Assembly (NCBI GenBank): GCA_020848745.1
Contig: JADLHM010000038.1
Coordinates: 1 to 64,000, forward strand
Source: Deltaproteobacteria bacterium
GTDB lineage: Bacteria > Desulfobacterota > Binatia > UTPRO1
DNA length: 64,000 nt
Direction of reading: 5' to 3'
Positions 9,201-17,710 of this stretch are shown in pieces. Under the pieces are notes generated by a model. The model had not been told where the DNA came from and made no database searches. It saw nothing but the letters and a program-made list of their open reading frames with translations. Numbering within the stretch: position 1 is the first letter of the stretch; each line of letters opens with the position of its first letter. Both the position numbers and the translations under genes were made by a program.

Positions 9201-9770
9201 CGATCCGGCGAGGAGCGTGCCGGAGCCGGCCGCCCACGCCGTGTGCGTCACCGCGACGGTGCGCGTCGCCGCGATCTTGTCGCGGCCGTCGAAGTCGATG
9301 GCGAGGAGGTTGCCGGTGTTGATGTTGTTGTTGAGGATGATGACGGTGCCGGCGTTGATGAGGTCGGACGGCACCCCGGGGGGGAACCCGTTCGTGGTGT
9401 TGCCGTCGCCCCAGATCTGCGTGCCGTCGGTGTTGCCGGGCGAGCTGTAGAGGTCCGTCGGGTTGGCGATGTCGCTGTCGTACCCGTTCTCCCACTGGTC
9501 GTAGTAGATGATGGTGCCGTTCGCGACCGCGGCGATGGAGATGTACGTCGTGATCGGGTTCGTCGGGTCGGTGCTCGAGCTCCCGGACTCGATCGCCTGC
9601 AAGCCGGTGAGCAGCTGGTCTTCCGGGAACGGCATGTAGAAGAGCTGCACCGGAGTCGGGTTGGCCGCGAGGGCGAGGCGAGCGGCTCCGAGGAGTGCGA
9701 TCATCGCAAGGGCAGACAGCACGCGCAGCGCGGGCGTGCGATGTCGTGGGCGAACGGGGAGCTGCGGCAT
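6261..9770 (-). CDS. Large mosaic surface protein: DUF11, SdrD-B-like domain, Thr-Pro linker and four C-terminal repeats
   Basis: The protein has 1169 residues. The ATG at 9770 follows GAGGAGGAG, and the same frame stays open upstream only as antisense of the acyl-CoA ligase. A Sec signal ends LALAANPTP. Residues to about 540 form a beta-rich region containing [18 protein letters not shown], somewhat like IgGFc-binding-type proteins. A DUF11 domain ([11 protein letters not shown]) lies at about 545-670. An SdrD B-like repeat ([17 protein letters not shown]) is at about 680-795, then a Thr-Pro-Arg linker at about 792-943. Four copies of a roughly 55-residue unit close the protein: HFQCYETHR, then [19 protein letters not shown] and LMCYKVVVS, each with an FG and most with an LC/IC near the end. 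No LPXTG or type 9 sorting signal is visible. An outer-surface, possibly adhesive, role is inferred. Confidence 0.85.
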   Translation of the reverse strand: MPQLPVRPRHRTPALRVLSALAMIALLGAARLALAANPTPVQLFYMPFPEDQLLTGLQAIESGSSSTDPTNPITTYISIAAVANGTIIYYDQWENGYDSDIANPTDLYSSPGNTDGTQIWGDGNTTNGFPPGVPSDLINAGTVIILNNNINTGNLLAIDFDGRDKIAATRTVAVTHTAWAAGSGTLLAGSVEVLDTSNWGLEYRAPVGQDIPDATDHQMFEYTSLVIQAGEGGANVQIDADANGTFDTNVALAEGESYFVNGGVNAGARVLADAPVQVDILTGDIGSNYESRDSALVPVSRWSTAAYTPVSTVTTGGTGTTVWLYNPGAGNLTVQYTTRDGGGNLITTPLVVPGGAAGGYLAQIIPDGYGARFTAASDFFAFSTTNSTDSSTGGNQAWDWGFTLVPEESLTRQVLIGLGLGRDPTSGVNPNENGNPVWVTPVGNGDTAVTVYVDYDANPATGGLTDPNGNKYDVALSLKELERAKVYDTNDRNQTGMLLYTLANGVDLAAAWGQDPATATGGAPGLDVGTGVPPLAMFSSGKNGTLHTDNDGDGFVSPGDVLTYSIVVTNISRAPVPNVLLQDSLPADVTYVPNSTLFTNASNVTTPIPDDGIGTAFPLDGPGKVLDSVNPLPVGGTYTVTFQVLIDSFPNLTPGTTQIVNLCSATALGIQVPCADTTTIFGCIGDFVWNDLDADTVQDGGPETGIPSVQLNLYRDANGNGSIDGGEDVIATQATNGSGIYHFYGIEAGTYIVDVVNATVPAGYVLTTANDPKAITLAGGQCNLTADFGYRLPPTVTPTPTITTTPTPTRTATVTATRTATPTLTATPTTTATVTVTPTPTRTATPTVTATPTLTPTPTVTATATVTATPTVTPTPTRTATPALTATPTVTATPTVTPTPTVTATPTATATPTVTATRTVTATPTVTATRTATPSPTRTPTATPTAVLPPLNHFQCYETHRQPARIYGVTLDDVFGPSVVDLKKLKRICAPADKNMEDPTAPMDPDHLGVFTIKQTSPRFRPVEDVVVENQFGIQRMNVTKPDRLLLPTAKSLTGPPVMPPSFGVDHFKCYKIAYAKLRKFNITVEDQFGFITVDIKKPTHLCVNADKNGEGIPDLTQNLMCYKVVVSPGTPAAQLPNLIYTTDQFGTDQYGVYGARELCVPSQVTFPE
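6943..7398 (-). repeat. Thr-Pro/Thr-Ala low-complexity coding repeat
   Basis: About 455 bp of short tandem units (variants of GGCGTGGCGGTCACCGTC on the plus strand) encode alternating [14 protein letters not shown] and TVTATP on the minus strand. It forms the extended linker between the SdrD-B-like domain and the C-terminal repeats. Such DNA is prone to slippage, so copy number may vary between strains or be mis-assembled. Confidence 0.9.
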
Positions 9771-10025
9771 GGTCTCCTCCTCGAAGACGGGAGTGTTGAC
9801 GGGTTTCGGCACGGAGAAGAAGCGCACTGCGTCTACCAGATACGCGCGACGTCGCACAAGCGTCCGGCTCGTGTGAAGGGCGGGCGGCGCGAACGCGATG
9901 GCGGATGCGCTCAGGCGATCACGCGGGTTGGTGAGGCCCTCCCGCGGGTCGGGTTCGTGCTTGAGGCGGACCCCGGCCCGCGCTAGGTCGACTCCCTCCA
10001 TATTCTCGACGACGGGAGGTTCCCC

Positions 10026-11774
10026 ATGACGACCGAGCGCCCCGATCTGTCCGCCGGCTTCCCCGCCATGTCCATCGAGGAAGCGCACCGCCGCATGACG
10101 GCCCCGGGGTCGATGCTGGAGGTGGAGGAGCGCGAGATCCGCGGCGTCCGCATCAAGGTCTGGAAGAACGCGCCGCCGACGCTCGCCGAAGTGTTCGCGA
10201 TGAGCCAGTTCTTCGCGGACCGCACCTTCCTCGTGAACGACGACGAGCGCGTGACCTTCGACGCGCACCGGCGCGCCGTGGCCCGCTTCGCCGCCCGCCT
10301 CGTCGCCGACGGCGTGAAGAAGGGCGACCGCGTCGCGATCGTCATGCGGAACCTGCCCGAATGGAGCGTCGCGTTCTGGGCCGCGGCGCTCACGGGCGCG
10401 ATCGTGACGCCGCTCAACGCCTGGTGGACCGGTCCCGAGCTCGAGTACGGCCTCCGGGACTCCGGCACCAAGATCGCGATCGCCGATGCCGAGCGCTGGG
10501 AGCGCCTGCGCGAGCACGTCGACGCCTGTCCCGATCTCGAGAGGATCTACGTCAGCCGCTCGACCGAGCAGGACATCGCCGACCCACGCGTGCAGAAGCT
10601 CGAGGAGATCGTCGGCCCGCCGAACGGGTGGGCCGCGATCGAGCAGGTCGACGTGCCGAACGTCGCTCTCGATGCCGACGACGACGCCACCATCTTCTAC
10701 ACCTCGGGGACGACCGGGAAGCCGAAGGGCGCGGTCATCACCCACCGCAACATCATTTCCAACGTGTTCAACGCGCTCGCCGCGCAGTCGCGCGCCTTTC
10801 TCCGCCGCGGCGAGGCGCCGCCGGCGCCGAATCCGCTCGCGGCTCAGAAGGCGATGCTCATCTCGGTGCCGTTCTTCCATGCGACCGGCTGCTTCGCGAT
10901 CATGGTCCCGGCGCTCCTCGCCGGCATGAAGCTCGTGATGCAGCGCCGCTGGAACGTCGACCAGGCGCTCGAGATCATCCAGCGCGAGCGCATCACCAAC
11001 GCGGGCGGCGTTCCGACGATCGCCTGGCAGATCATCGAGCACCCGCGCTTCGACGAGTTCGACCTGTCGTCGCTCGAGAGCATCGCCTACGGCGGCGCGC
11101 CGTCGGCGCCGGAGCTGGTGCGGCGCCTGAAGGAGCGGTTCCCGAAGATGACGCCCGGACAGGGCTGGGGCATGACGGAGACGTCCGCCACCGCGACGAG
11201 CAACGTCGGAGAGGACTACGAGCGGAAGCCGTCGAGCTGCGGCGTGCCGTCGCCGACCGGCGAGGTGCGGATCGTGGGGAACGACGGCGCCGACGTGGCG
11301 ACGGGGGAGGTCGGCGAGCTCTGGTATCGCGGTCCGATCGTCGTGCGCGGCTACTGGAACAATCCGCAGGCGACCGCCGAGACGTTCGTCGATGGCTGGG
11401 TGAAGACGGGCGACCTCGCGCGCCTCGACGACGAGGGCTTCGTCTACATCGTCGACCGCGCCAAGGACATGTTGATCCGCGGCGGCGAGAACATCTACTG
11501 CGTCGAGGTCGAGAGCGCGCTCTACGAGCACCCGGCGGTGATGGATGCGGCGGTCGTCGGCATTCCCCACCGGACGCTCGGCGAGGAGCCGGCGGCCGTC
11601 GTCCACTTGAAGGCGGACGTCCACGCGACCGAGGAGGAGCTCCGCCACTTCGTCTCGCAGAAGCTCGCGGCGTTCAAGGTGCCGGTGAAGATCCTCTTCC
11701 TCCCCGAGACCCTGCCGCGGAACGCCAACGGCAAGATCCTGAAGAAGGACCTGAAGGCCCTCTTCGGCGCGTAG
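10026..11774 (+). CDS. Acyl-CoA synthetase (AMP-binding, class I adenylate-forming)
   Basis: This 582-residue cytoplasmic ligase activates a carboxylic acid with ATP to an acyl-adenylate and then an acyl-CoA thioester. The P-loop [13 protein letters not shown] starts at residue 225. GWGMTETSA (A5), [14 protein letters not shown], the hinge region [19 protein letters not shown], and the catalytic Lys in NANGK (K570) are all intact. The ATG at 10026 follows GGGAGG at normal spacing. Length and motifs match medium- or long-chain fatty-acyl-CoA ligases (FadD-like), but the substrate cannot be set. The 255 bp between this gene and the divergent mosaic-protein gene should hold both promoters; I see no clear -35/-10 pair. 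It abuts a convergent glycosyltransferase gene with no gap. Confidence 0.95.
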   Translation: MTTERPDLSAGFPAMSIEEAHRRMTAPGSMLEVEEREIRGVRIKVWKNAPPTLAEVFAMSQFFADRTFLVNDDERVTFDAHRRAVARFAARLVADGVKKGDRVAIVMRNLPEWSVAFWAAALTGAIVTPLNAWWTGPELEYGLRDSGTKIAIADAERWERLREHVDACPDLERIYVSRSTEQDIADPRVQKLEEIVGPPNGWAAIEQVDVPNVALDADDDATIFYTSGTTGKPKGAVITHRNIISNVFNALAAQSRAFLRRGEAPPAPNPLAAQKAMLISVPFFHATGCFAIMVPALLAGMKLVMQRRWNVDQALEIIQRERITNAGGVPTIAWQIIEHPRFDEFDLSSLESIAYGGAPSAPELVRRLKERFPKMTPGQGWGMTETSATATSNVGEDYERKPSSCGVPSPTGEVRIVGNDGADVATGEVGELWYRGPIVVRGYWNNPQATAETFVDGWVKTGDLARLDDEGFVYIVDRAKDMLIRGGENIYCVEVESALYEHPAVMDAAVVGIPHRTLGEEPAAVVHLKADVHATEEELRHFVSQKLAAFKVPVKILFLPETLPRNANGKILKKDLKALFGA

Positions 11775-13331
11775 TCAGCGCCCGAGCAGCTCCTTCATGC
11801 GGGCGGGATCGGCGAGGTCCTGCGGCGTGAGCTTCAAGTGGCGGACCTCGCCCGGCGCGCGGACGACTTCGAAGAGGTGCAGGGACGCGCCGCCCGCCGC
11901 CTCGCGCACGTCGAGCTGGCGGGCATAGGGCGTGAGGTCGGCGAGGATCGCGTCGCGCTCGGAGCGGCCGGTCGCCGCCGTGTGGACGTGCGAGAAGAGC
12001 AGCCAGAGGCGCCGGCCGGGAACGAGGAACGGCTTCAGCTCGGCGCCGTACGCGGCCGGGTCGCTCCGGTGCGAGCCGCCGAGCGTGATCGCGGGATCGA
12101 GCGCGGGATGGTGGAAGCGGAAGGCCTGCACCGCGCCGTCGTACACGTAGACGCGGTCGCCCGGCTGTCGCGCCGCCGCGAGCGCGGCCACGAGCGGCGC
12201 CGTCTCCTCGTAGACGACGCCCGCCGCGGGAGCGCGGAGGCCGGCGAGGATCGTCGGCGCGACCACGACGGCGCTCGCGAGGGCGAGGAGCGCGCGCGCG
12301 GCCGCCGGCAGCGGGCGGCGGCCGGCGGGCGGCGCCGCCGCGGCGCCGACGCCGAGGTAGACGAAGGGGAGGAGAAAGGTCGTCGTGCGTCCGCCCGCGA
12401 GGGGATAGACGCGCCACGCGGCCGCGACGACGACCGTGGCGAGGCTCGCGAGCGCGGCGACGCCGAGCCAGCGCGCCGCGAGCGCGAGCCCGGCTACGAC
12501 CAGCATCGCCGTGAGCCACGTCGGGCGGAGCGAAGCGTAGCCGAGGAACTCGCCGAGCCGTTCCACGACCCACCCCGCGCCCGGCACGCCCTCGATCGGC
12601 GGAAAGTCGCCTGCCCAGTACGCGGCGACCACGGGACGCGCGCGCTGCGGACCGATCACGAGGGCGTACCAGGCGAGGGTGGCGGCGCCGCTCACGACGT
12701 GCGCGGCCACCCAGCGCCGGCGCGCGGCGCCGTCGCGGCACGCAGCGAAGGTCGCGAGCGCGATGCCCGGCAGCACGAGCGCGCTCGGGTACGAGAGGCC
12801 GGGGGCCGTGCTTTCGAGCAGCGCCAGCGCGAGCCAGCGCCGCGGCGCCGGCGTCCGCGCGACGGCGCCCGCGGCCGCGAGGAGGAGCAGCACGACCGTG
12901 ATGTCGGTCGAATACTGCTTGAGTTCCTGGCCGTGGAGGAGCGCGGTCGGCGAGGCGGCGAAGAGGAGCGCCGCGACGAGGCCGGCCGCGGGTCCGGCGG
13001 CGCGGCGCGCGACGACCCACGCGAGCGGCACCGCGGCGACGCTCGCGACGACCGGCAGCGCCCGCATGCCGAGCGCGGAATGGCCGACGACCGCGCTGAT
13101 CGCACGGAGGGCGAGCGCAAAGAGCGGAGGCATCGGCGCCGTGATTCCGCCGCCGCCGAGCACCTGGGTCCAGAAGGCGTCGGCGTGCGGCGCGAGCGCG
13201 ACGTTGGCGCGCCACGCCTCGTCGAGCCAGAGCGAGCGGCCGAGCGTCGGCGCGCGGAGCAGCGCCGCGGCGACCGTCAGCGCGGCGACCGTCCAGGCGG
13301 CGGCGCGGCCGGAAGCGGGCGAGCCGTGCAC
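11775..13331 (-). CDS. GT39-like integral membrane glycosyltransferase (second copy)
   Basis: This 518-residue polytopic membrane protein has the GT-C layout. TLGRSLWLDEAWRANVAL near residue 35 carries the catalytic acidic pair in the first periplasmic loop. LHGQELKQYSTDITVVLLLL, the counterpart of the QHAQDARPYALL segment in the 1104 protein, follows, with about eleven hydrophobic helices. The soluble C-terminal part contains DRVYVYDGAVQAFRFHHP, and such tails are common in this group. It starts at a GTG (13331) without a strong ribosome site and ends directly against the convergent acyl-CoA ligase stop. Role: transfer of a sugar from a polyprenyl-phosphate donor in the periplasm; acceptor unknown. 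No partner glycan genes are adjacent. Confidence 0.85.
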   Translation of the reverse strand: MHGSPASGRAAAWTVAALTVAAALLRAPTLGRSLWLDEAWRANVALAPHADAFWTQVLGGGGITAPMPPLFALALRAISAVVGHSALGMRALPVVASVAAVPLAWVVARRAAGPAAGLVAALLFAASPTALLHGQELKQYSTDITVVLLLLAAAGAVARTPAPRRWLALALLESTAPGLSYPSALVLPGIALATFAACRDGAARRRWVAAHVVSGAATLAWYALVIGPQRARPVVAAYWAGDFPPIEGVPGAGWVVERLGEFLGYASLRPTWLTAMLVVAGLALAARWLGVAALASLATVVVAAAWRVYPLAGGRTTTFLLPFVYLGVGAAAAPPAGRRPLPAAARALLALASAVVVAPTILAGLRAPAAGVVYEETAPLVAALAAARQPGDRVYVYDGAVQAFRFHHPALDPAITLGGSHRSDPAAYGAELKPFLVPGRRLWLLFSHVHTAATGRSERDAILADLTPYARQLDVREAAGGASLHLFEVVRAPGEVRHLKLTPQDLADPARMKELLGR

Positions 13332-13416
13332 GGGGCGGTGAAGCTAGGCGATGCCGGTCGGAGGCGCAACCGAAGCTGGCGAGCCGAGGCAGGTGCGCTC
13401 GGACAGCGCGACCGGG

Positions 13417-13803
13417 CTACCAGAGCGTGCGAACCGGATAGCGACCGATCTCGGGATCGGGAGTGACGAGCATCATCGCGCCGATGAGGGCCTGGCAGAT
13501 GAGCATGCGGTCGAACGGATCCCGGTGAAGCATGGGCAGGCGAGCGAGGTGGAGCGCCGCTTCCTCATCGAGGGGGAGAGGCTCGATCCCGCGCGCGCGG
13601 CGCTGTGTCGGGACGTACTTCTCCGGCGCTTCGGGGAGCGGCAGCTTTCCGAGCGCGTGCTTCGTCGCGATCTCCCATGCCGACACGCTGCTGAGGTAGA
13701 CGGTGTTCGTCGCGTCGGCGAGCGCGGCCCGCGCCGCCTCGGAGATCGCGGCGCCGCCTTCGATGCTCCAGAGGAAGGTGCAGGTGTCGAGGAGCAGGTT
13801 CAC
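13417..13803 (-). CDS. vapC: PIN-domain ribonuclease toxin (VapC-like)
   Basis: This 128-residue protein is a full-length PIN domain. It opens MNLLLDTCTFLWSI with the first metal-binding Asp at residue 6. The second acidic site is in SVSAWEIATK, and HRDPFDRMLICQAL carries the third cluster. The ending TPDPEIGRYPVRTLW is typical of type II toxins paired with Phd-type antitoxins. It should cleave RNA when freed from its antitoxin. The ATG at 13803 overlaps the antitoxin stop by 4 bp, with the antitoxin gene first, the usual order. All catalytic positions seem present, so the module is probably active, unlike the remnants at 20799 and 59867. Confidence 0.9.
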   Translation of the reverse strand: MNLLLDTCTFLWSIEGGAAISEAARAALADATNTVYLSSVSAWEIATKHALGKLPLPEAPEKYVPTQRRARGIEPLPLDEEAALHLARLPMLHRDPFDRMLICQALIGAMMLVTPDPEIGRYPVRTLW

Positions 13804-14048
13804 GAGCGGCCTTCGAACCCGCGCATCACCTCCTCGGAGAGCGGTTCGAAGAATCCCTCGGCCAGCTTGAAGCGGGGATCGCGCCGGAAGATCGGACGGG
13901 GAGTCTTGCGGGGCCTCGGCAGCGCCCGGAGCTCCGCGATCGGCTCGTTGCGTCGGCAGATCGTGACCACGTCTTCCTCGCCGCGCTCGAGACGATCGAG
14001 GTACTCGGAAAGGCGGGTTTTCGCCTCATGGATGTTGAGCTTCACCAC
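13800..14048 (-). CDS. Phd/YefM-family antitoxin
   Basis: This 82-residue protein begins VKLNIHEAKTRLSEYLDRLE and goes on to VVTICRRNEPIAELRAL, the DNA-binding and dimer half of Phd/YefM antitoxins. The C-terminal third (FKLAEGFFEPLSEEVMRGF) should wrap the PIN toxin. The start is one of two tandem GTG codons (14048 or 14045). It is the promoter-proximal gene of the pair and is likely to repress its own promoter in the AT-rich gap at 14049-14086. Confidence 0.88.
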   Translation of the reverse strand: MVKLNIHEAKTRLSEYLDRLERGEEDVVTICRRNEPIAELRALPRPRKTPRPIFRRDPRFKLAEGFFEPLSEEVMRGFEGRS

Positions 14049-14086
14049 GAACTCACAAATAAACTAGATAGTAGACTAAGTAAAGG
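14049..14086 (-). promoter_or_regulatory. AT-rich promoter/operator of the toxin-antitoxin pair
   Basis: On the minus strand TTTACT and TATTTG, 17 bp apart, sit just upstream of the antitoxin start, in the only AT-rich segment of the neighbourhood. This is a plausible sigma70-type promoter and the expected site for antitoxin autorepression. It is read by eye only. Confidence 0.4.
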
Positions 14087-14104
14087 CGGCGGGTCGTGCC
14101 GTGA

Positions 14105-14118
14105 CACGCCGTGGCGTG
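14105..14118. promoter_or_regulatory. Short palindrome upstream of the aminotransferase
   Basis: CACGCC-GT-GGCGTG is a perfect 6-bp inverted repeat with a 2-bp centre, 30 bp before the aminotransferase ATG. Its size fits a dimeric repressor operator. No regulator can be assigned. Confidence 0.35.
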
Positions 14119-14148
14119 CCCCGGGTCCAGCCGGTATAGGGAGGCCCC

Positions 14149-15348
14149 ATGGCCGCATCCGTGCTTGCCGGCGTCGAGATGGCGCCCCGTGACCCGATCC
14201 TCGGCATCACCGAGGCGTTCAACGCCGACCAGAATCCCGCCAAGGTGAACCTCGGGGTCGGCGTCTACTACGACGAGAACGGGAAGATCCCGTTGCTCGA
14301 GTGCGTGCGGCGCGCCGAGCAGCAGCTCGTCCAGACGCCGCGCCCGCGCGGCTACCTGCCGATCGACGGCATGCCCGTCTACGACCAGGCGGTGCGGACG
14401 CTCGTCTTCGGGGCCGACCACCCGGCGATCACCGAGAAGCGCGTCGTCACCGTGCAGACGCTCGGCGGCACCGGCGGGCTCAAGGTTGGAGCCGACTTCT
14501 TGCGGCGCGTCGCGCCGAGCGCCGGCCTCTGGATCAGCGATCCGAGCTGGGAGAACCACCGGGCGCTCTTCGAGAACGCGGGCTTCACCGTCGCGACCTA
14601 TCCCTATTACGACGCCGCGACCAAGGGCCTGCGCTTCGAGGCGATGCTCGAGGGCTTGGGCGCGATCCCGAGCGGCGACGTGGTCGTGTTGCACGCGTGC
14701 TGCCACAACCCGACGGGCGTCGACCTCTCGTCCGCGCAGTGGCAGGCGGTCGCGGAGGTCGTGAAGACACGCGGGCTCGTACCCTTCCTCGACATGGCAT
14801 ACCAGGGTTTCGCCGAGGGCATCGACGCCGACGCCGCCGCGGTGCGTGCGTTCGCGTCGACGCTCGACCCGGTCTTCGTGTCGAGCTCGTTTTCGAAGTC
14901 GTTCTCGCTCTATGGCGAGCGCGTCGGCGCGCTCAGCATCGTCGCGGGCAGCGCCGACGAGGCGGCGCGCGCGCTCAGCCAGTTGAAGCGGCTCGTCCGT
15001 ACCAACTACTCCAATCCGCCGACGCACGGCGGACAGGTGGTGGCGACGGTGCTGAACGACCCCGAGCTCCGCCGCCTCTGGGACGAGGAGCTCGCCGGTA
15101 TGCGCGACCGCATCCGCCGCATGCGCGAGAAGCTGACCGCGCTCCTCGCGGCGAAGCGGCCCGGAGTCGACTACGGGTTCATGACGCGCCAGCGCGGGAT
15201 GTTCTCGTATTCGGGGCTCACCAAGGAGCAGGTGACGGCGCTCCGCGAGCGTTTCGCGATCTACGCCGTCGATTCGGGGCGCATCTGCGTCGCGGCTCTC
15301 AACGAGCGGAACATCGCGGCCGTCGCGGACGCGATGGCCGCGGTCTGA
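14149..15348 (+). CDS. Aromatic/aspartate aminotransferase (AspC/TyrB family, class I)
   Basis: This 399-residue PLP enzyme of the AspC/TyrB group swaps the amino group between aspartate or aromatic amino acids and 2-oxoglutarate. The PLP Lys is K250 in SSSFSKSFSLYGERVG. HACCHNPTGVDLS carries the Asn that contacts PLP, DMAYQGFAEGID gives the PLP-N1 Asp and the Tyr, and SGRICVAALNERN at the end gives the substrate-carboxylate Arg. Length is standard. The ATG at 14149 follows AGGGAGG at 5-nt spacing. It is transcribed away from the toxin-antitoxin pair. AspC and TyrB specificity cannot be separated by eye, so no symbol is given. Confidence 0.93.
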   Translation: MAASVLAGVEMAPRDPILGITEAFNADQNPAKVNLGVGVYYDENGKIPLLECVRRAEQQLVQTPRPRGYLPIDGMPVYDQAVRTLVFGADHPAITEKRVVTVQTLGGTGGLKVGADFLRRVAPSAGLWISDPSWENHRALFENAGFTVATYPYYDAATKGLRFEAMLEGLGAIPSGDVVVLHACCHNPTGVDLSSAQWQAVAEVVKTRGLVPFLDMAYQGFAEGIDADAAAVRAFASTLDPVFVSSSFSKSFSLYGERVGALSIVAGSADEAARALSQLKRLVRTNYSNPPTHGGQVVATVLNDPELRRLWDEELAGMRDRIRRMREKLTALLAAKRPGVDYGFMTRQRGMFSYSGLTKEQVTALRERFAIYAVDSGRICVAALNERNIAAVADAMAAV

Positions 15349-15537
15349 TTCGCGGCGCCGTCGTTGTCTCGTGTTCAGGCCTCTTCCGTGCGGCGCCCCG
15401 ATCGATCGCGCGTCGCCTCGTGGTGGTCGGCCGCCTGGCCGATCGTTCTCGGGCTCGCCCTCGCCGCGCCGGTCCCGGCGGACGTCGTAGCGACGCCGTC
15501 GCGATCGGTGCTACCAAGACCCGAGAGGAGCGCCACG

Positions 15538-16545
15538 ATGTCGAGCAAACGCTACGAGAAGCCGGCGGCACCCGAACTCGAGAGCCGCCTCACGCCGGTG
15601 CAATACGAGGTCACGCAGAAGGCGGCGACCGAGCCGCCCTTCCGCAACGAGTTCTGGGACAACCACGAGCCCGGGCTCTACGTCGACGTCGCGACCGGCG
15701 AGCCGCTCTTCAGCTCGACCGACAAGTTCGACTCGGGCACCGGCTGGCCGAGCTTCACGCGTCCGGTCGAGCCCGGCCGCGTCGTCGAGCACGACGACAC
15801 GAGCCACGGTATGCGGCGCATCGAGGTCCGCTCGCAGGGGGGCGCGTCGCACCTCGGGCACGTCTTCGACGACGGGCCCGGGCCGACCGGCACGCGCTAC
15901 TGCATCAACTCGGCCGCGCTCCGTTTCATCCCGGCCGCGCGGGTCGCCGCCGAGGGCTACCCGGAGTACGCGAGCCTTTTCGAGAACGGCGGCGCCGGGT
16001 CCGCGGCCGCGCACAGCGGCACGGCGGACGGCGGGGACGAGCCCGGATGCTCGCCGACGCTCGAGACCGCGCTCCTCGCCGGTGGCTGCTTCTGGGGCAT
16101 GGAGGACCTCCTGAGGAAGATCCCGGGCGTGCTCGAGACGGAAGCCGTCTACACCGGCGGCGCGCTCCCCGATCCGACGTACGAGGACCTGCACGATGGC
16201 ACGTCGGGCCACGCGGAGGCGGTGAGGGTCGTCTTCGACCCGACGCGGATCTCGTATGCCGACCTGCTCGAGCGGTGGTTCTTCCGTATGCACGATCCGA
16301 CGACCAAGGACCGCCAGGGGAACGACATCGGGTCGCAGTACCGCTCGGCGATCTTCGTGACGTCCCCCGAGCAGCGGAAGGTCGCCGAGGAGGTGAGGGC
16401 GCGCGTCGACGCGGCGGGCAGGTGGAAGCGGCCGATCGTGACCGAGATCGTGGAGGCGGGCCCGGTCTGGCGTGCGGAGGAGTACCACCAGGACTACCTG
16501 CAGAAGCACCCGGGCGGGTATACCTGTCACTACCTGCGCGACTGA
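15538..16545 (+). CDS. msrBA: Fused methionine sulfoxide reductase MsrB-MsrA
   Basis: Two repair enzymes lie in one 335-residue chain and reduce the R and S epimers of methionine sulfoxide. MsrB is first (about residues 5-140): [22 protein letters not shown] and the catalytic C122 in RYCINS. It lacks the two CxxC zinc pairs of the other MsrB form. MsrA follows from about 175, with nucleophile C184 in GGCFWGME and [13 protein letters not shown] near the end. The ATG at 15538 has GAGAGGAG in front. The same frame extends to GTG 15388 or TTG 15364 and would add [19 protein letters not shown], which looks like a Sec signal, so an exported long form is possible. It lies 189 bp after the aminotransferase gene. 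Confidence 0.93.
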   Translation: MSSKRYEKPAAPELESRLTPVQYEVTQKAATEPPFRNEFWDNHEPGLYVDVATGEPLFSSTDKFDSGTGWPSFTRPVEPGRVVEHDDTSHGMRRIEVRSQGGASHLGHVFDDGPGPTGTRYCINSAALRFIPAARVAAEGYPEYASLFENGGAGSAAAHSGTADGGDEPGCSPTLETALLAGGCFWGMEDLLRKIPGVLETEAVYTGGALPDPTYEDLHDGTSGHAEAVRVVFDPTRISYADLLERWFFRMHDPTTKDRQGNDIGSQYRSAIFVTSPEQRKVAEEVRARVDAAGRWKRPIVTEIVEAGPVWRAEEYHQDYLQKHPGGYTCHYLRD

Positions 16546-16582
16546 CGATCGCCGCGCGGGCAGCGTGGCCGCGCCGCGGCGG

Positions 16583-17518
16583 CTATCTCCCGGCGGCGGG
16601 CGGCGGCGCGGTCGCGGTAGGCTCGAGGCGCACGAGCACGGCGTCGTGATCCGAGAACGGATCGTCGACGCGGCGGTTCACGATGCGGTCCGCGGCCGCC
16701 GCCGCGGGTAGATCGCGGGTGAGCACGTAGTCGAGCCAGCGCGCGGGTCGCCGCATGACGGGGCGGGTGCCGCACGCGCCGCAGGCGAGGCGGAGGTCGG
16801 CCGTGCGGTCCGTGCCGAGGAGGGCGAGGTGGCTCTCGTAGAGCCCGCTCTCTTCGCCCGGCGCGGTGTTGAAGTCGCCGCCGACCACGACCGCCCGGCC
16901 GCCGAAGCGCCGCGCGAGCGTCGACGCCAGCTGGTCCAGTTGGCGCCGGCGGATGTCGGAGTAGTCGCGACGATGGCGCGCGTACCCGGCCTGGAGGTGG
17001 GTGTCGACGATCGCGATCACGGCGCCGCCGCGCACGAGCTCGGTCGCGAGGAAGCCCTTCTTCGCGATGCCGTCCCACTCGGCGAGGCGATACCAGGGCG
17101 CGGAGTCGTCGTAGGCGACGAACGTCGGGGCCGTCGGCATCCACCCACTCGCGATGCGGACGAGCACGAGGAGGCCGCCGCACGGGAACGGCCGGCCGCA
17201 GCCGGTCGCCGCGACCGGGCGATAGGCGCCGCCGAGGTTGCGCGCGAGCTGGCGCGCGTACGCGTGCGACCAGACTTCCTGCAGGAGCACGACGTCCGGC
17301 TGCTGCTCGTGGATCTTCACCGCGACGTTCCGGAGGCGCGCGCTCGGACGCGGCGCCATGAACGGGATCGCGTGCACGTTCCAGGTGAGGACGCGGAAGC
17401 AGGCGGCCTCGGCGCACGGCAGGAGCGGCGGCGCGGGCTCGGGACGGCCGAGCGCGTGCGGCAGACAGCCGGAGCACGTGCCGAGCACGAGCGCGGCGAG
17501 CAGAGCCAACGAACGCAT
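16583..17518 (-). CDS. Endonuclease/exonuclease/phosphatase-family lipoprotein
   Basis: This 311-residue protein begins with the lipoprotein signal MRSLALLAALVLGTCSGC. The EEP fold follows: FRVLTWNVHAIP (metal Asn), VVLLQEVWS (metal Glu), VDTHLQAG, VVVGGDFNTAPG, and SDHDAVLVRLE (catalytic Asp-His) at the end. Family members hydrolyse phosphodiesters in nucleic acids, inositol phosphates or sphingomyelin. An exported lipid-anchored copy suggests an extracellular DNase or lipid phosphodiesterase, which the sequence cannot decide. Four extra cysteines (LPCAEAAC, CGACG) may form disulfides. It is convergent with msrBA and divergent from the GAF histidine kinase. Confidence 0.85.
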   Translation of the reverse strand: MRSLALLAALVLGTCSGCLPHALGRPEPAPPLLPCAEAACFRVLTWNVHAIPFMAPRPSARLRNVAVKIHEQQPDVVLLQEVWSHAYARQLARNLGGAYRPVAATGCGRPFPCGGLLVLVRIASGWMPTAPTFVAYDDSAPWYRLAEWDGIAKKGFLATELVRGGAVIAIVDTHLQAGYARHRRDYSDIRRRQLDQLASTLARRFGGRAVVVGGDFNTAPGEESGLYESHLALLGTDRTADLRLACGACGTRPVMRRPARWLDYVLTRDLPAAAAADRIVNRRVDDPFSDHDAVLVRLEPTATAPPPAAGR

Positions 17519-17710
17519 CCTACCCGCTCAACATGCCCCGATCGCGCTGGGTCGGATAGCGGGGTCGGGGGACGACGAACCCCCTCTCTCGGGCGCGGTG
17601 GCGGCCTCCTCGCCGGGGCGAAGCGCCGCCCATCGACCGCGTGGATCGCACGCGTGGATCGCCGCCTTGACGCCCGCGCGCGGCGTGTGCCAGAGCCCGA
17701 GCCGGTGGCG

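Noticed and set aside
6468-9986. A very long open frame opposite the mosaic surface protein
   Set aside because: It is the Arg/Val/Gly-rich antisense of a GC-rich gene with clear domains on the minus strand; it has no recognisable domain and no ribosome site.
9771-11648. An N-terminal extension of the mosaic surface protein
   Set aside because: This part is exactly antisense to the acyl-CoA ligase. The signal peptide and GAGGAGGAG-ATG at 9770 give the real start.
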